From assembly GCF_947492405.1 (NCBI RefSeq), contig NZ_CANLMP010000005.1, positions 372,001-436,000 of the forward strand: a DNA stretch of 64,000 nucleotides, read 5' to 3'. The first letter of the stretch is position 1. Every line of letters begins with the position of its first letter. Shown here in pieces: positions 17,649 through 27,200 of the stretch. The stretch is from an uncultured Aquimarina sp. (lineage in GTDB: Bacteria; Bacteroidota; Bacteroidia; Flavobacteriales; Flavobacteriaceae). Made by a program: the position numbers and the translations under genes. Below the pieces are notes generated by a model. It did not search any database, was not told where the DNA came from, and saw only the letters and a list, made by a program, of their open reading frames with translations.

Positions 17649-18974
17649 CTAATTTTCTAAAACCTCCAGTAATTCAAACCTCACCATACCATCATCATCA
17701 ATATCCGTAAGCTTTACATTATGTAAGGTATTAACAAAAGAGGGATCCCAAGGCATTTTTACTTTTACATAATTTTCTGTAAACCCGTGAATATATCCTT
17801 CCTTATTTTCAGATTCAAATAATACTGTTCTTTCTGTTCCTATCTGACTTTCATAAAAAGCCCTCCTTTTCTTTACAGATAATCCACGGAGCATCTTACT
17901 TCTTTTCTTTCTTACATCTTGAGGAACAACATTTTCTAATGAAGCTGCCACTGTATTTTCCCTTTCAGAATAGGTAAATACGTGTAAATAGGATATATCT
18001 AACGCTGATAAAAAATTATAGGTATCTAGAAAATGATCATCCGTTTCGCCAGGAAAGCCAACAATGACATCTACTCCGATACAAGCGTGTGGCATCACTT
18101 CTTTAATCTTATTTACACGATCTACATACAAATCACTCCGATACCTGCGGCGCATTAACTTAAGAATCTCATCATTCCCCGATTGTAACGGAATATGAAA
18201 ATGAGGTACAAATGTCCTGGATTTTGAAACAAAATCAATCGTTTCATTCTTCAATAAATTAGGTTCTATAGATGAAATACGCAATCTTTCAATACCCGCT
18301 ACCTCATCTAATGCCTGCACTAATTCATAAAAAGTATGCTCGTGTTTTTTATTACCAAACTCTCCTTTACCATAATCCCCTATATTAACTCCTGTTAACA
18401 CGATCTCTTTGATTCCTTGTTCAGAAATTTCTTTCGCATTTTTTAATACATTCCCTAAAGTATCACTACGAGAAATTCCTCTCGCTAACGGAATCGTACA
18501 ATACGTACATTTATAATCACAACCATCCTGAACCTTTAAAAATGCCCTGGTACGATCTCCTATAGAATAACTTCCTACATAAAAATCTGCTTCTTCAATT
18601 TCGCAGGAATGTATTTCTCCAAATTCATTTTTAGATAAATCATTAATATAATCCGTGATCTTAAATTTCTCAGTTGCTCCCAATACCAAATCAACACCAT
18701 CTACAGCCACTAATTCTTCTGGTTTTAACTGAGCGTAACACCCTACCGCTGCCACAAACGCATCCGGATTTCCTTTTTGTGCTTGTTTTACAATGGTTTT
18801 AAACCTCTTATCTGCATTTTCTGTAACAGAACAGGTGTTGATTACATAAATATCGGCGTTTTCAGAAAAATCTACGCGATCAAAGCCTTCATCCGTAAAG
18901 TTTCTGGCAATCGTAGAGGTTTCTGAAAAATTTAGTTTACAACCTAAGGTATAAAAAGCTACTTTTTTTCTCAT
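17649..18974 (-). CDS. mtaB: tRNA t6A37 methylthiotransferase
   Basis: MtaB adds a methylthio group to N6-threonylcarbamoyladenosine at position 37 of tRNAs reading ANN codons. The 441 residues show the N-terminal methylthiotransferase domain (FYTLGCKLNFSET, with further Cys in NTCSVT and VGCYAQ). A radical SAM core follows with CDYKCTYC, then a C-terminal TRAM-like domain (GTERTVLFESE to the end). The frame extends 40 codons further up, but Met at 18974 starts the conserved domain, so that start is used. Confidence 0.93.
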   Translation of the reverse strand: MRKKVAFYTLGCKLNFSETSTIARNFTDEGFDRVDFSENADIYVINTCSVTENADKRFKTIVKQAQKGNPDAFVAAVGCYAQLKPEELVAVDGVDLVLGATEKFKITDYINDLSKNEFGEIHSCEIEEADFYVGSYSIGDRTRAFLKVQDGCDYKCTYCTIPLARGISRSDTLGNVLKNAKEISEQGIKEIVLTGVNIGDYGKGEFGNKKHEHTFYELVQALDEVAGIERLRISSIEPNLLKNETIDFVSKSRTFVPHFHIPLQSGNDEILKLMRRRYRSDLYVDRVNKIKEVMPHACIGVDVIVGFPGETDDHFLDTYNFLSALDISYLHVFTYSERENTVAASLENVVPQDVRKKRSKMLRGLSVKKRRAFYESQIGTERTVLFESENKEGYIHGFTENYVKVKMPWDPSFVNTLHNVKLTDIDDDGMVRFELLEVLEN

Positions 18975-19111
18975 TAACAAATATGAAGTCATTTCTGCAA
19001 AGGCAGAAATCTGTTTATATTTACACTTGTTTTTAATTAAAAGATCCCGACCTTCGTTAGCATCATAATTAAAAGCCGTCAAAGATACCAACAATAATTC
19101 GTTTACTAAAA

Positions 19112-20743
19112 TTGAAAATCAATCGATTAACTTTTATAATTCACTATTTAGCAACAGTTTACCTATGTGTTCTTTGCTGTTCTTGCGGAAATTCTTCTAA
19201 AGAGGACAAAGATCATATGGTATTTCGATATAATGAATACTCTAATATTCCTACCTTAGATCCTGCATTTGCACGAAATCCACCAATTATTTGGGCAACA
19301 AATCAGTTATTCAATGGTCTTGTGCAATTAGACGACTCATTGCACGTACAACCAGATATTGCAAAAAAATGGATAATCTCTGATGATAATTTAACGTATA
19401 CTTTTACTTTACGAAACAACATAAAGTTTCATAAGCATTCTGCTTTTAAAACTAAAGATAGTACACGAAATGTGATAGCAAAGGATTTTGAGTTTAGTTT
19501 TAATAGACTTATTGATCCCAAAGTTGCATCTCCTGGAAATTGGGTATTAAAAAATGTAAAAAGCTATAAGGCAATTAATGACACTATCTTCCAGATACAA
19601 TTAAAAAAACCTTTTCCTGCATTTTTAGGATTAATGAGTATGCGATATTGTTCTGTAGTTCCAAAAGAAGCTGTAACATTTTATGGTACTAATTTTAGAG
19701 CAAACCCAGTTGGAACCGGGCCTTTTAAATTTAAACTTTGGGAAGAAAATATTAAATTGATTTTACGCAGAAATGAGCTTTATTTTGAAAAAGATAAAAA
19801 CGGAAAACAATTACCATATCTCGAAGCTGTTGCAGTTACGTTTTTACCGGATAAACAAACAGAATTTCTGCAATTCGCAAAAGGAAATATTGATTTTTTA
19901 AATAGCTTGGATGCTTCCTACAAAGATGAATTGCTTACACCTAGTGGCAAACTTAGAGATAAGTATAAGGATCGGGTAAACTTATCCAAAGGACCCTATC
20001 TAAATTCTGAGTATCTAGGTTTTTATCTAGATGGAGATAAAAAGGAAGTACAATCAGAACTTCTTCGCAAAGCCATTAATTATGGTTTTGACCGAGAAAA
20101 AATGATCACTTACTTAAAAAACGGAGTAGGCACTCCCGCGACCAGTGGCTTTATACCAAAGGGATTACCGGGGTTCAACAATCAAAAAGGGTATGAATAC
20201 AATCCAGAAAAGTCTCGTAAATTTATCAAAGAGTATATCAAACTTACCGGAGATCAGAACCCAACTATTAGTATCGCTACAGACAGTAATTACCAAAGTA
20301 TTTGCGAATTCATTCAGCGCGAATTAGAAAAAATTGGATTAAACATTGTTGTGGATGTAATGCCACCTTCTACTATCAGAAAAAAGAAATGGAGCGGAGA
20401 ATTGGACGTTTTTAGAGCCAGTTGGATCGCAGATTATCCAGATGCAGAAAATTTCTTATCTCCATATTACAGTAAAAACTTTACTCCTAACGGTCCTAAC
20501 TATACCCATTTTAAGAATGAAACTTTTGATAAACTTTATGAAGAGAGTTTCTCTATAACAGATGTTACGACAAGAGAAACATATTATGCAAAAATGGATT
20601 CTATTATTATTGCTCATGCCCCTATCGTACCACTATATTATGATCAGGTAGTTCGTTTTACAAGAAAAAATGTAAAAGGATTAACTAATAACCCGCAAAA
20701 CTTCTTAGTCCTAAAACGAGTTTGGAAAGAAAAACTACCCTAA
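19112..20743 (+). CDS. ABC transporter substrate-binding lipoprotein, peptide/nickel family (SBP family 5)
   Basis: This 543-residue extracytoplasmic receptor probably delivers oligopeptides to an ABC importer. A signal peptide with a lipobox (VLCCSC then GNSSK) makes it a lipoprotein. Family 5 motifs follow in order: PTLDPAFARNPP, NQLFNGLVQLD, TYTFTLRNNIKFH, PVGTGPFKF, and DVFRASWIADYPDAENFLSP near the C-terminus. The start is TTG at 19112, chosen because the signal peptide follows at once. No permease or ATPase genes lie next to it, which is unusual for this family but seen in Bacteroidetes. Confidence 0.88.
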   Translation: MKINRLTFIIHYLATVYLCVLCCSCGNSSKEDKDHMVFRYNEYSNIPTLDPAFARNPPIIWATNQLFNGLVQLDDSLHVQPDIAKKWIISDDNLTYTFTLRNNIKFHKHSAFKTKDSTRNVIAKDFEFSFNRLIDPKVASPGNWVLKNVKSYKAINDTIFQIQLKKPFPAFLGLMSMRYCSVVPKEAVTFYGTNFRANPVGTGPFKFKLWEENIKLILRRNELYFEKDKNGKQLPYLEAVAVTFLPDKQTEFLQFAKGNIDFLNSLDASYKDELLTPSGKLRDKYKDRVNLSKGPYLNSEYLGFYLDGDKKEVQSELLRKAINYGFDREKMITYLKNGVGTPATSGFIPKGLPGFNNQKGYEYNPEKSRKFIKEYIKLTGDQNPTISIATDSNYQSICEFIQRELEKIGLNIVVDVMPPSTIRKKKWSGELDVFRASWIADYPDAENFLSPYYSKNFTPNGPNYTHFKNETFDKLYEESFSITDVTTRETYYAKMDSIIIAHAPIVPLYYDQVVRFTRKNVKGLTNNPQNFLVLKRVWKEKLP

Positions 20744-20866
20744 TCTTCAATTTTCAAAGCTAAAAAACCACCTTTAATCGGTCAAAAAACACTATTAATC
20801 GATGTTTTTTAAGTATATTCGCCATCAATTATTATTTTTTTAACATAAATTTTTAACCTAAATCTT

Positions 20867-21934
20867 ATGAAAAAAACCTATCTATGTGCAGTAGCATCAT
20901 TATTTCTAGTAGCTACATCCTGTAGTGATGATGATTCAGTTGGCGGAATTGTAACCGTAAACCCTGATCCTACAGAAGAAGTTGCTTTAAACCCTGATGA
21001 TGTATCTGGAAACATTATCATTAACAACGGAACAATAGTTCCCGGTAATGCTCCGACTCCTACAGGTACACTACCTTTTACTATGGATCAAACAACGCAA
21101 TCTGGTTTCCAGAAAAACGGTTTTGATATTTCTTTTAATGCACCAGCCAATTATGCAGGTGCGTATATTCAATTACAATCTTCTGATGGAACAATGGCTG
21201 GTGAATACTGGAACGTTGCAGTACCTGGTAGATCAAACGTAATTAACAATGAAAAAAGAACGGGAGTATTCAATCAAAAAATAGGTAAATCAAACGATCA
21301 ACAAGTAGAAATTGATGTAGATTTTGAGGATGCTGTGGCTCCAGGAACATTCTGTTACTTAATTTGTATTTACGATACAGATGGTAACATTAGCCAACCT
21401 GTAGAAGTTTGTGTAGAAGTTGAAGCTTGGGCAGGAAACCCTAATTTAGTTGGTACTTGGACTCTTACTAAAGAAGAAATCACATATGAAGGTGAAACCG
21501 ATACAGATGTTGTCGGAGAAGAAACTTGTGAATCTTTCACAGTTAATTGTAATAATGATTCTAGTCTTACTATTGAAGATGCATATTGCTATACCATCAA
21601 CTTAGCTAACATCACGTTTAATGCGGATGGAACACTATCAGAAACCTATATCGATACCAGTAGAGACTTTAATTACTCTGCAACCATCGAAAACTGTGAA
21701 GCTGTTTATTATGATGCTGAAGAAGACAACTATTCCGCTACCGGTTATTGGGCGTATGATGAAGAAGAATCATTATTAACATTAGTTATTTTTAGCGAAA
21801 CTGATGACGGAGTTGTTATTAATTATGAAAATGGTGATGCATATTCTGTTACGCTAGAAGAAGTAACTGGTTCAACTTTTATTGTAAATGACCCTGGAAT
21901 TGAAGCCATCAAATCATTCTTCACAAAGCAATAA
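20867..21934 (+). CDS. Lipoprotein with a C-terminal lipocalin-like domain
   Basis: The 355-residue lipoprotein has its lipobox in VATSC followed by SDDDS, an acidic linker typical of Bacteroidetes surface lipoproteins. The middle (about 70-185) is beta-rich. From about 195 (LVGTWTLTKEEITYEG) the sequence has the GTW start and repeated strands of lipocalin-like beta-barrels (ITFNADGTLSETY, GYWAYDEEE). The domain includes several Cys that could form disulfides. It is probably exposed on the cell surface; the ligand is unknown. It is monocistronic, with a terminator shared with the convergent gene. Confidence 0.7.
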   Translation: MKKTYLCAVASLFLVATSCSDDDSVGGIVTVNPDPTEEVALNPDDVSGNIIINNGTIVPGNAPTPTGTLPFTMDQTTQSGFQKNGFDISFNAPANYAGAYIQLQSSDGTMAGEYWNVAVPGRSNVINNEKRTGVFNQKIGKSNDQQVEIDVDFEDAVAPGTFCYLICIYDTDGNISQPVEVCVEVEAWAGNPNLVGTWTLTKEEITYEGETDTDVVGEETCESFTVNCNNDSSLTIEDAYCYTINLANITFNADGTLSETYIDTSRDFNYSATIENCEAVYYDAEEDNYSATGYWAYDEEESLLTLVIFSETDDGVVINYENGDAYSVTLEEVTGSTFIVNDPGIEAIKSFFTKQ

Positions 21935-21973
21935 TAAATTTTTAATAAATAACTGTTACCAAACCAACAGAAC

Positions 21974-22008
21974 AAAAAAAGGTAGTAATTAAATTACTAC
22001 CTTTTTTT
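21974..22008. terminator. Bidirectional terminator
   Basis: AAAAAAAGGTAGTAATT and its complement form a long stem with flanking A and T tracts, between the convergent genes ending at 21934 and 22032. Confidence 0.88.
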
Positions 22009-22031
22009 GTTCTATAGCGGCTTTTTTAGCA

Positions 22032-23210
22032 CTAATCATAACTCTTACGCCAAGTTTTTGTTTCTTCGAAAACGTGCTCCAAAATCTTTTGATCTTCTTC
22101 TGTTAGCGCTATATTTCGTCTGGACATCACCACTTTTGCTACTTCAAAAGCTTTTTTGGTTAAATAAGTAGTAAATCCGCTATTTCCTCCCCAGCTATAA
22201 CTAGGTACAAAATTACGTGGAAATCCACTACCGAAAATATTAGCATTAACACCTACTACAGTTCCTGTATTAAACATGGTATTGATACCACATTTAGAAT
22301 GATCTCCCATCATTAATCCACAGAATTGCAATCCTGTTTTAGCAAAACCTTCGGTTTCGTAACTCCATAATCGTACAGCTGCATAGTTATTTTTAAGATT
22401 AGAGGTGTTCGTATCCGCTCCAAGGTTACACCATTCGCCTAATACAGAATTTCCAATAAATCCATCATGCCCTTTATTAGAATATCCAAATATCACAGAA
22501 TTATTAACCTCTCCTCCTACTTTAGAATGTGGCCCAACAGTAGTACCACCATATATCTTAGCTCCCATTTTTATGGTTGCATGATCACATAGGGCAAAAG
22601 GTCCTCTAATAAGGCTACCTTCCATGATCTCCGCATTTTTTCCTATATATATTGGTCCTCCGGATGCATTAAGTGTTGTGAATTCTAATGTAGCACCTTC
22701 TTCTAAAAAAACATTTTCTGGAGCGATCACATTATTGCTTTCAGGAATTGGCTGACTTATACGATCCTTGGTTAGTAATGCAAAATCTTCTTTGATTGCT
22801 CGTTCATTTTTAGAAAAAATATCCCAGGTATATTTCACCGTTAATACATCATAGCTATATTGAATCACATCATAGGTATCAAAATCTACCTCCTGATCTT
22901 CTTTTGTATAAAAAGCAATCGGTTCGTCTTCAAAAAATATAGCTTGATTAGGCTGTAAATTCTTCACCATAATTACCAGATTCTCTGTTGGTAAATAAGA
23001 TGCATTGATCATTACATTCTCTTCTAATTCTACCATCGGAAACTTACCACTAAGATACTCTTCGGTAATTGTAGAAGTTGTAAACCCTAAATATTGTTCC
23101 CATTTCTCACGAATAGTTAAAATCCCGATTCTTATATCCGCCACGGGTCTGGTATAGGTAAAAGGAAGTAGTGAATTTCTGGAAGCTCCATCAAAAAGAA
23201 TATAATTCAT
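22032..23210 (-). CDS. GlmU-like sugar-nucleotidyltransferase/acyltransferase
   Basis: The 392 residues have the N-terminus of the Bacteroidetes alternative GlmU-type proteins (YILFDGASRNSLLPFTYTRP). A left-handed beta-helix built from hexapeptide repeats follows (about 180-345; IYIGKNAEIMEGSLIRGPF, MGAKIYGGTTVG, FGYSNKGHDGFIGNSVLGE). Such proteins are believed to make UDP-N-acetylglucosamine from glucosamine-1-phosphate for cell wall synthesis. The classical pyrophosphorylase motif GxGTRM is replaced in this group. Reaction and substrate are inferred from family membership. Confidence 0.82.
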   Translation of the reverse strand: MNYILFDGASRNSLLPFTYTRPVADIRIGILTIREKWEQYLGFTTSTITEEYLSGKFPMVELEENVMINASYLPTENLVIMVKNLQPNQAIFFEDEPIAFYTKEDQEVDFDTYDVIQYSYDVLTVKYTWDIFSKNERAIKEDFALLTKDRISQPIPESNNVIAPENVFLEEGATLEFTTLNASGGPIYIGKNAEIMEGSLIRGPFALCDHATIKMGAKIYGGTTVGPHSKVGGEVNNSVIFGYSNKGHDGFIGNSVLGEWCNLGADTNTSNLKNNYAAVRLWSYETEGFAKTGLQFCGLMMGDHSKCGINTMFNTGTVVGVNANIFGSGFPRNFVPSYSWGGNSGFTTYLTKKAFEVAKVVMSRRNIALTEEDQKILEHVFEETKTWRKSYD

Positions 23211-23506
23211 AGTTGTAAAATGAAATATTTGTATTGTTGTTTTACTCAGATTATCAATATTACCATATTAACGCGAATAATGATCAGAAAATTTACGTCA
23301 GTCAGAGTAATTTTTGATAGAAAATTATATTGAAGACAAGTAAATTTTCGTTTTTGAAAGCTTCTCGACACAATCAGCTTGAGGCGGATCACTCGAAGTG
23401 ACTTGGTTAACCGTATGATACCGCTATCGACTATTCAAGTTACATTACAAAAATTCAATTATTCTATGTCGTCAAGTTTCAAAAATACGGTAACATCTAA
23501 AAACAA
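23211..23506. repeat. Gene-free stretch with a second copy of the dispersed intergenic repeat
   Basis: No gene is visible between the GlmU-like gene and the rpmE2 terminator. At 23330-23400 the words AAGACAAGTAAATTTTCG and CAGCTTGAGGCGGATC match, in reverse orientation and imperfectly, those in the repeat at 17480-17620. Confidence 0.45.
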
Positions 23507-23533
23507 AAAAGCCTTTCTACGAAGAAAGGCTTT
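23507..23533 (-). terminator. Terminator of rpmE2
   Basis: AAAGCCTTTCT and AGAAAGGCTTT pair around a 4-nt loop with a T tract on the minus strand, 23 nt after the L31 stop. Confidence 0.85.
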
Positions 23534-23555
23534 ATAATAATTCTTACGAACTAAA

Positions 23556-23807
23556 TTACTTTTTGAATTTAGCGTATTTATTTTTGAACTTGTCGATACG
23601 TCCTGCAGTATCGATTAGTTTAGATTTACCTGTATAGAAAGGATGAGAAGTTCTAGAAATTTCTAATTTCACTAACGGATACTCAACACCATCAACTTCA
23701 AGTGTTTCTTTAGTATTCGCAGTAGATTTAGTTAAAAAAACTTCATCATTTGACATATCCTTAAAGGCAACTAGTCTGTAATTATCTGGGTGAATATCTT
23801 TTCTCAT
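23556..23807 (-). CDS. rpmE2: 50S ribosomal protein L31, type B (zinc-free)
   Basis: The 83 residues begin MRKDIHPDNYRLVAFKD and include SRTSHPFYTGK, the hallmark of L31. There are no cysteines, so it is the zinc-independent C- form used under zinc limitation in organisms that have both forms; only this form is visible here. It is a single-gene unit with its own terminator. Confidence 0.96.
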   Translation of the reverse strand: MRKDIHPDNYRLVAFKDMSNDEVFLTKSTANTKETLEVDGVEYPLVKLEISRTSHPFYTGKSKLIDTAGRIDKFKNKYAKFKK

Positions 23808-24000
23808 TGTATTATATTATCATTTTCGAGGTGCAAATTTAAACATTTTTTACAAAACAACAACCCTAAATAAAATTATTTTGAGTAAAAATATTATTAG
23901 AATTTTATTAAAAATACAATATGAATCTATTTGTGAACAGATCCGCACAAATAAACTGAATCACCAATCGACGTGATTTTTACTTAGATGCAAAAAATTA

Positions 24001-24447
24001 TCAGTCCTTATCGTTAATTACCTCGCATACTAATTCGGTTAAAATTTCTAAAAGGGAAGTTGTACTAGTTTGACCTGCACCACAATCTCCATTTTTAGAA
24101 CTTGATTTTCCAAAATGTCTTAAGACAATATATCTAAGTTCATCTTTGGATAAATCCAAATCTAACACATAATAATAGAGTGCAATAAATTCCGCACTTT
24201 GACCACTTAGAAATTCTTGCTCTAATTCATTAAGCTCCTCTTCCGTAGATCCAGACGAAGACTTAATTTGTATTTCCTCTAAAAACTTTGAATAGCTCTC
24301 AGAATTTACAATGTTTTTAGAAAACATATCAAAAAGTTCTACCACCTTATTCTCATCCGTATGTAATTCATCAAGATTCTCATCCGACGAACAAGAAGTC
24401 ATAAATACAAGAAATAAACTTGTCAGATAAAGTAATTTTGTTTTCAT
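24001..24447 (-). CDS. Small lipoprotein of unknown function
   Basis: The 148-residue protein has a signal peptide and lipobox (FMTSC followed by SSDENLDE). The remainder is acidic and helical (EELNELEQEFLSGQ, LEILTELVCEVIN) with two further Cys near the end (GDCGAG and LVCEV) that could pair. No family is recognised. It stands alone, divergent from the DUF4199 gene at 24681. Confidence 0.6.
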   Translation of the reverse strand: MKTKLLYLTSLFLVFMTSCSSDENLDELHTDENKVVELFDMFSKNIVNSESYSKFLEEIQIKSSSGSTEEELNELEQEFLSGQSAEFIALYYYVLDLDLSKDELRYIVLRHFGKSSSKNGDCGAGQTSTTSLLEILTELVCEVINDKD

Positions 24448-24637
24448 AAGCCAATATTTTGGGAGTTAAAGAGTTAAAAAAAACAGCTAAACTACATTTA
24501 CATCTTTATTACGTATTACTTGTAAAAAACAATAAAAACGATGGTTTAACCGTAATTTAATAACGTAAATATAATCTTTTTCCAACAATTATCCATTAAA
24601 AAACAGGAAATTAAGCAGTTTACTATTAACATTTTAT

Positions 24638-24645
24638 TATATTTG
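24638..24645 (+). promoter_or_regulatory. -7 box of the first DUF4199 gene
   Basis: TATATTTG is a full match to TAnnTTTG, 35 nt before the ATG at 24681. Confidence 0.6.
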
Positions 24646-24680
24646 AGTCTTAAAGTTTTAAAAAAAAGCTAAAGAGAATA

Positions 24681-25211
24681 ATGAAAAGTAAGAGTATTCC
24701 TATAAAAAAATATATTTTTAAATATAGCCTTCTTTTGGGAATTTTAATTATCATTTATAATTTCTTAATGTATGTAACCGGGAATTATACAGTGAAAAAT
24801 TTACTGCACTACCTAATTCTATTTTTGCTTACAGTTTTTAGTATTCTTATCGGTTTGATTTCATTTAAAAAAGATAATAATTTTTTTATAAATCTTGGAG
24901 AAGCTCTGAAAATAGGAATAGGAATAACTGTTTTTGGCGGTCTATTAATAACCCTATGGGAAATCTTGCTTACTAAAGTAATTGATCCTGATATTATTAA
25001 TCAACTTACCGACGTTCAGATAAAGAAAATCGCAGAAACTTCTACCGATTTTACCCAAGAAAATATCGATAGAAAAATAGAGATCGTCGAAAAATTTAGC
25101 TCTCCTATGATAATGCTACTAATTGCTCTATTAGAAGATATCATAGTTGGCTTTTTCTTATCCCTAATAATAGGTCTCATCATTAGAAAAAAGCGAGATC
25201 CTTTTAATTAG
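24681..25211 (+). CDS. DUF4199 membrane protein (copy 1)
   Basis: The 176-residue protein has four hydrophobic segments. The DUF4199 pattern is clear: a cytoplasmic loop NLGEALKIGIGITVFGG, then KVIDPDIINQLTD, a segment DFTQENIDRKIEIVEKF, and a final membrane segment ending in IIRKKRDPFN. The function of DUF4199 is not known; the proteins sit in the inner membrane. It has its own promoter and is closely related to copies 2 and 3 at 27817 and 28399, from which the AraC and sigma factor genes separate it. Confidence 0.82.
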   Translation: MKSKSIPIKKYIFKYSLLLGILIIIYNFLMYVTGNYTVKNLLHYLILFLLTVFSILIGLISFKKDNNFFINLGEALKIGIGITVFGGLLITLWEILLTKVIDPDIINQLTDVQIKKIAETSTDFTQENIDRKIEIVEKFSSPMIMLLIALLEDIIVGFFLSLIIGLIIRKKRDPFN

Positions 25212-25251
25212 TGCTACTGATAAACTTTTAAAAACAGTAAAACTCTAAAAT

Positions 25252-26985
25252 TCAAGTGCTTTGTAGTTTTTTTATAAAAGCGGAAGGATATATCCCTGTT
25301 TTTTTATGAAATGCTTTTGAAAATGATTCGCTATTTTTAAATCCTACTTCTTCAGAGATTCCCTTTATAGAATACAATCTAAATTGCCTATCTTCTCTAA
25401 GTCTATCAACAGCATAACCAATTCTTAAATCATGTAGGTAATTAGAAAAACTTTTCTCCATATAAATATTGATCACTTTCGATAAATACGTAGAATTAGT
25501 ATTTATTTCTTTAGCCAATACATTAAGGCTATACTTTTTATTAAGATATCGATTATTCTTTTCAAACTTACTGATACCCTTAAGAATCACATCTACTGTT
25601 TCTTGAGATATATTTAAATCATTAAGCTTTTTATCTTTCTCTTCTTTTACTTTAGGCTCTGTTTCTTCTGATAATTTTTCAGTATACGCTACTACAGCAT
25701 TAAAACTCTTTTTATACTGATTACGATCTTTGTAAAAAAAGATTAAGCCACTTATCATTATTAAAAAAACAACTCCTAAAGCGTGTATAATTATGGTATA
25801 ATTAAATTTATTATCTCGCAGATCATTAACTCTATTATAACTATCTGTAACAGCCATTATTAAAGGTGTTTTATAGTCTTTCAATATAATTTTCAAAGAA
25901 TCATATTGTCGGCTTTGAAATACACTATCTAATCGAAATAGTTTTTTAGAATAATGTACTCTTTTTAAAAAATTTTCATTTTTTTTATAATAATTAATTA
26001 ACATTTTATAACCATCAATTATCTCTGGATTTACTTTTTGAAATGTAACATCAATAGAATCCATCTTTCTAAAATAGTATACACTTTTTTTTTCTAGATT
26101 AACTGCAGAATAAGCTTTTCCTAAATATAAATAAGACATTAATAAAGCTATTGTTTTATTCTGTTCTTCCAGATAAGGTATAGCTTTGGAAATATTGTCA
26201 ATTGTTTTTTGATACACCTTTTTATGGTAATTAGTAATCCCTGAATTTAGAACAAAAAGGTTATGTAATTCTATATTATTTGTATTCAAAGAATTTCTAA
26301 TTCCCATAGCATTATAATATGATGCAGAATCTGATAATCTTAATTTATTAAATTCATAAGATAAAAAATATAAGTCTTCCAATTCACTTTTGATTTCCTC
26401 TTTATAAGCATACTCATAAGATTCCTTAAAAATTTTAAGTGCATCTTCGTGTAGCCCAAAATTACTTTTTATCAATCCCAAAGATCGATTACACGCATAA
26501 ATTATTTTTGGATTAGATTTTTGCATAGCAAAATGATTTGCTAAACTATAATTATGAAAAGCCTTAGAAAACAACTGTTTTCTGAAAAAATAATCACCTT
26601 TTATCAGATACCCTCTCGCAGGAAATTCTTTGCTAATTTTATTTTCAGTCCATTGAATAATACTATCCGCATATTTAAGAATTATTTCATCGTCAGGATA
26701 TAGTTTAGAAATCAATGTAAACCCATGCGCAACATAGGAACCTTTATCTTCCTTTTTGGCTTTATCTATCGATGCCATAGCATACAACTTTGCTTTATCC
26801 GTATTCTGCTCTTGGTACTTAAAGAATAGTTGATACAACTCTACATATTTAAGATTTGTAATGGAGTCAAAAGATTTTTTATCCAAGTAGTCATTTTGCC
26901 CAAAAAAAGTCCAAGTTGAAAGAAAAAAAAGAAATAGCACCTTTTCCATTAAAAACTTAAAATCATACACTTTAAAAACTATCAT
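25252..26985 (-). CDS. Membrane-anchored AraC-family regulator with TPR sensor part
   Basis: The 577 residues comprise a signal segment near residues 15-28, then a long helical TPR-like region (about 40-380). One membrane segment follows (IIIHALGVVFLIMISGLIFF, about 395-415), then a linker and a C-terminal AraC DNA-binding domain (about 470-570: SLNVLAKEINTNSTYLSKVI and FSNYLHDLRIGYAVDRLR, then VGFKNSESFSKAFHKKTGIYPS). The layout suggests sensing outside and binding DNA inside. It faces the sigma factor gene across a 215-nt divergent region and may control it and the DUF4199 genes; that is a guess from position. Confidence 0.85.
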   Translation of the reverse strand: MIVFKVYDFKFLMEKVLFLFFLSTWTFFGQNDYLDKKSFDSITNLKYVELYQLFFKYQEQNTDKAKLYAMASIDKAKKEDKGSYVAHGFTLISKLYPDDEIILKYADSIIQWTENKISKEFPARGYLIKGDYFFRKQLFSKAFHNYSLANHFAMQKSNPKIIYACNRSLGLIKSNFGLHEDALKIFKESYEYAYKEEIKSELEDLYFLSYEFNKLRLSDSASYYNAMGIRNSLNTNNIELHNLFVLNSGITNYHKKVYQKTIDNISKAIPYLEEQNKTIALLMSYLYLGKAYSAVNLEKKSVYYFRKMDSIDVTFQKVNPEIIDGYKMLINYYKKNENFLKRVHYSKKLFRLDSVFQSRQYDSLKIILKDYKTPLIMAVTDSYNRVNDLRDNKFNYTIIIHALGVVFLIMISGLIFFYKDRNQYKKSFNAVVAYTEKLSEETEPKVKEEKDKKLNDLNISQETVDVILKGISKFEKNNRYLNKKYSLNVLAKEINTNSTYLSKVINIYMEKSFSNYLHDLRIGYAVDRLREDRQFRLYSIKGISEEVGFKNSESFSKAFHKKTGIYPSAFIKKLQST

Positions 26986-27135
26986 ATATTACAAACTAAA
27001 GCCTTGCAAAACTACTATTAATTTATAAAATCAACAGCCATAAACAGATTCTATTACTATCACCATAACGCAATGAAAATAAGAGTTTTAAAAACCAAAA
27101 AGCAAGTCTAGTTTTATAAAAACAGACTGATCCCC

Positions 27136-27168
27136 TTTGTATTCATAGCGTTCTTCACTATACATTTG
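27136..27168 (+). promoter_or_regulatory. Promoter of the sigma factor gene
   Basis: A -33 TTTG (27136-27139) and a -7 box TACATTTG (27161-27168) are separated by 21 nt and end 32 nt before the ATG at 27201. Both match the Bacteroidetes pattern. Confidence 0.6.
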
Positions 27169-27200
27169 TTATCAATAAACAAGGGAAATAAAACAATACT

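Noticed and set aside
17649..19094. 40-residue N-terminal extension of MtaB
   Set aside because: The extension is not part of the conserved domain, and Met at 18974 starts exactly before KKVAFYTLGCKLN.
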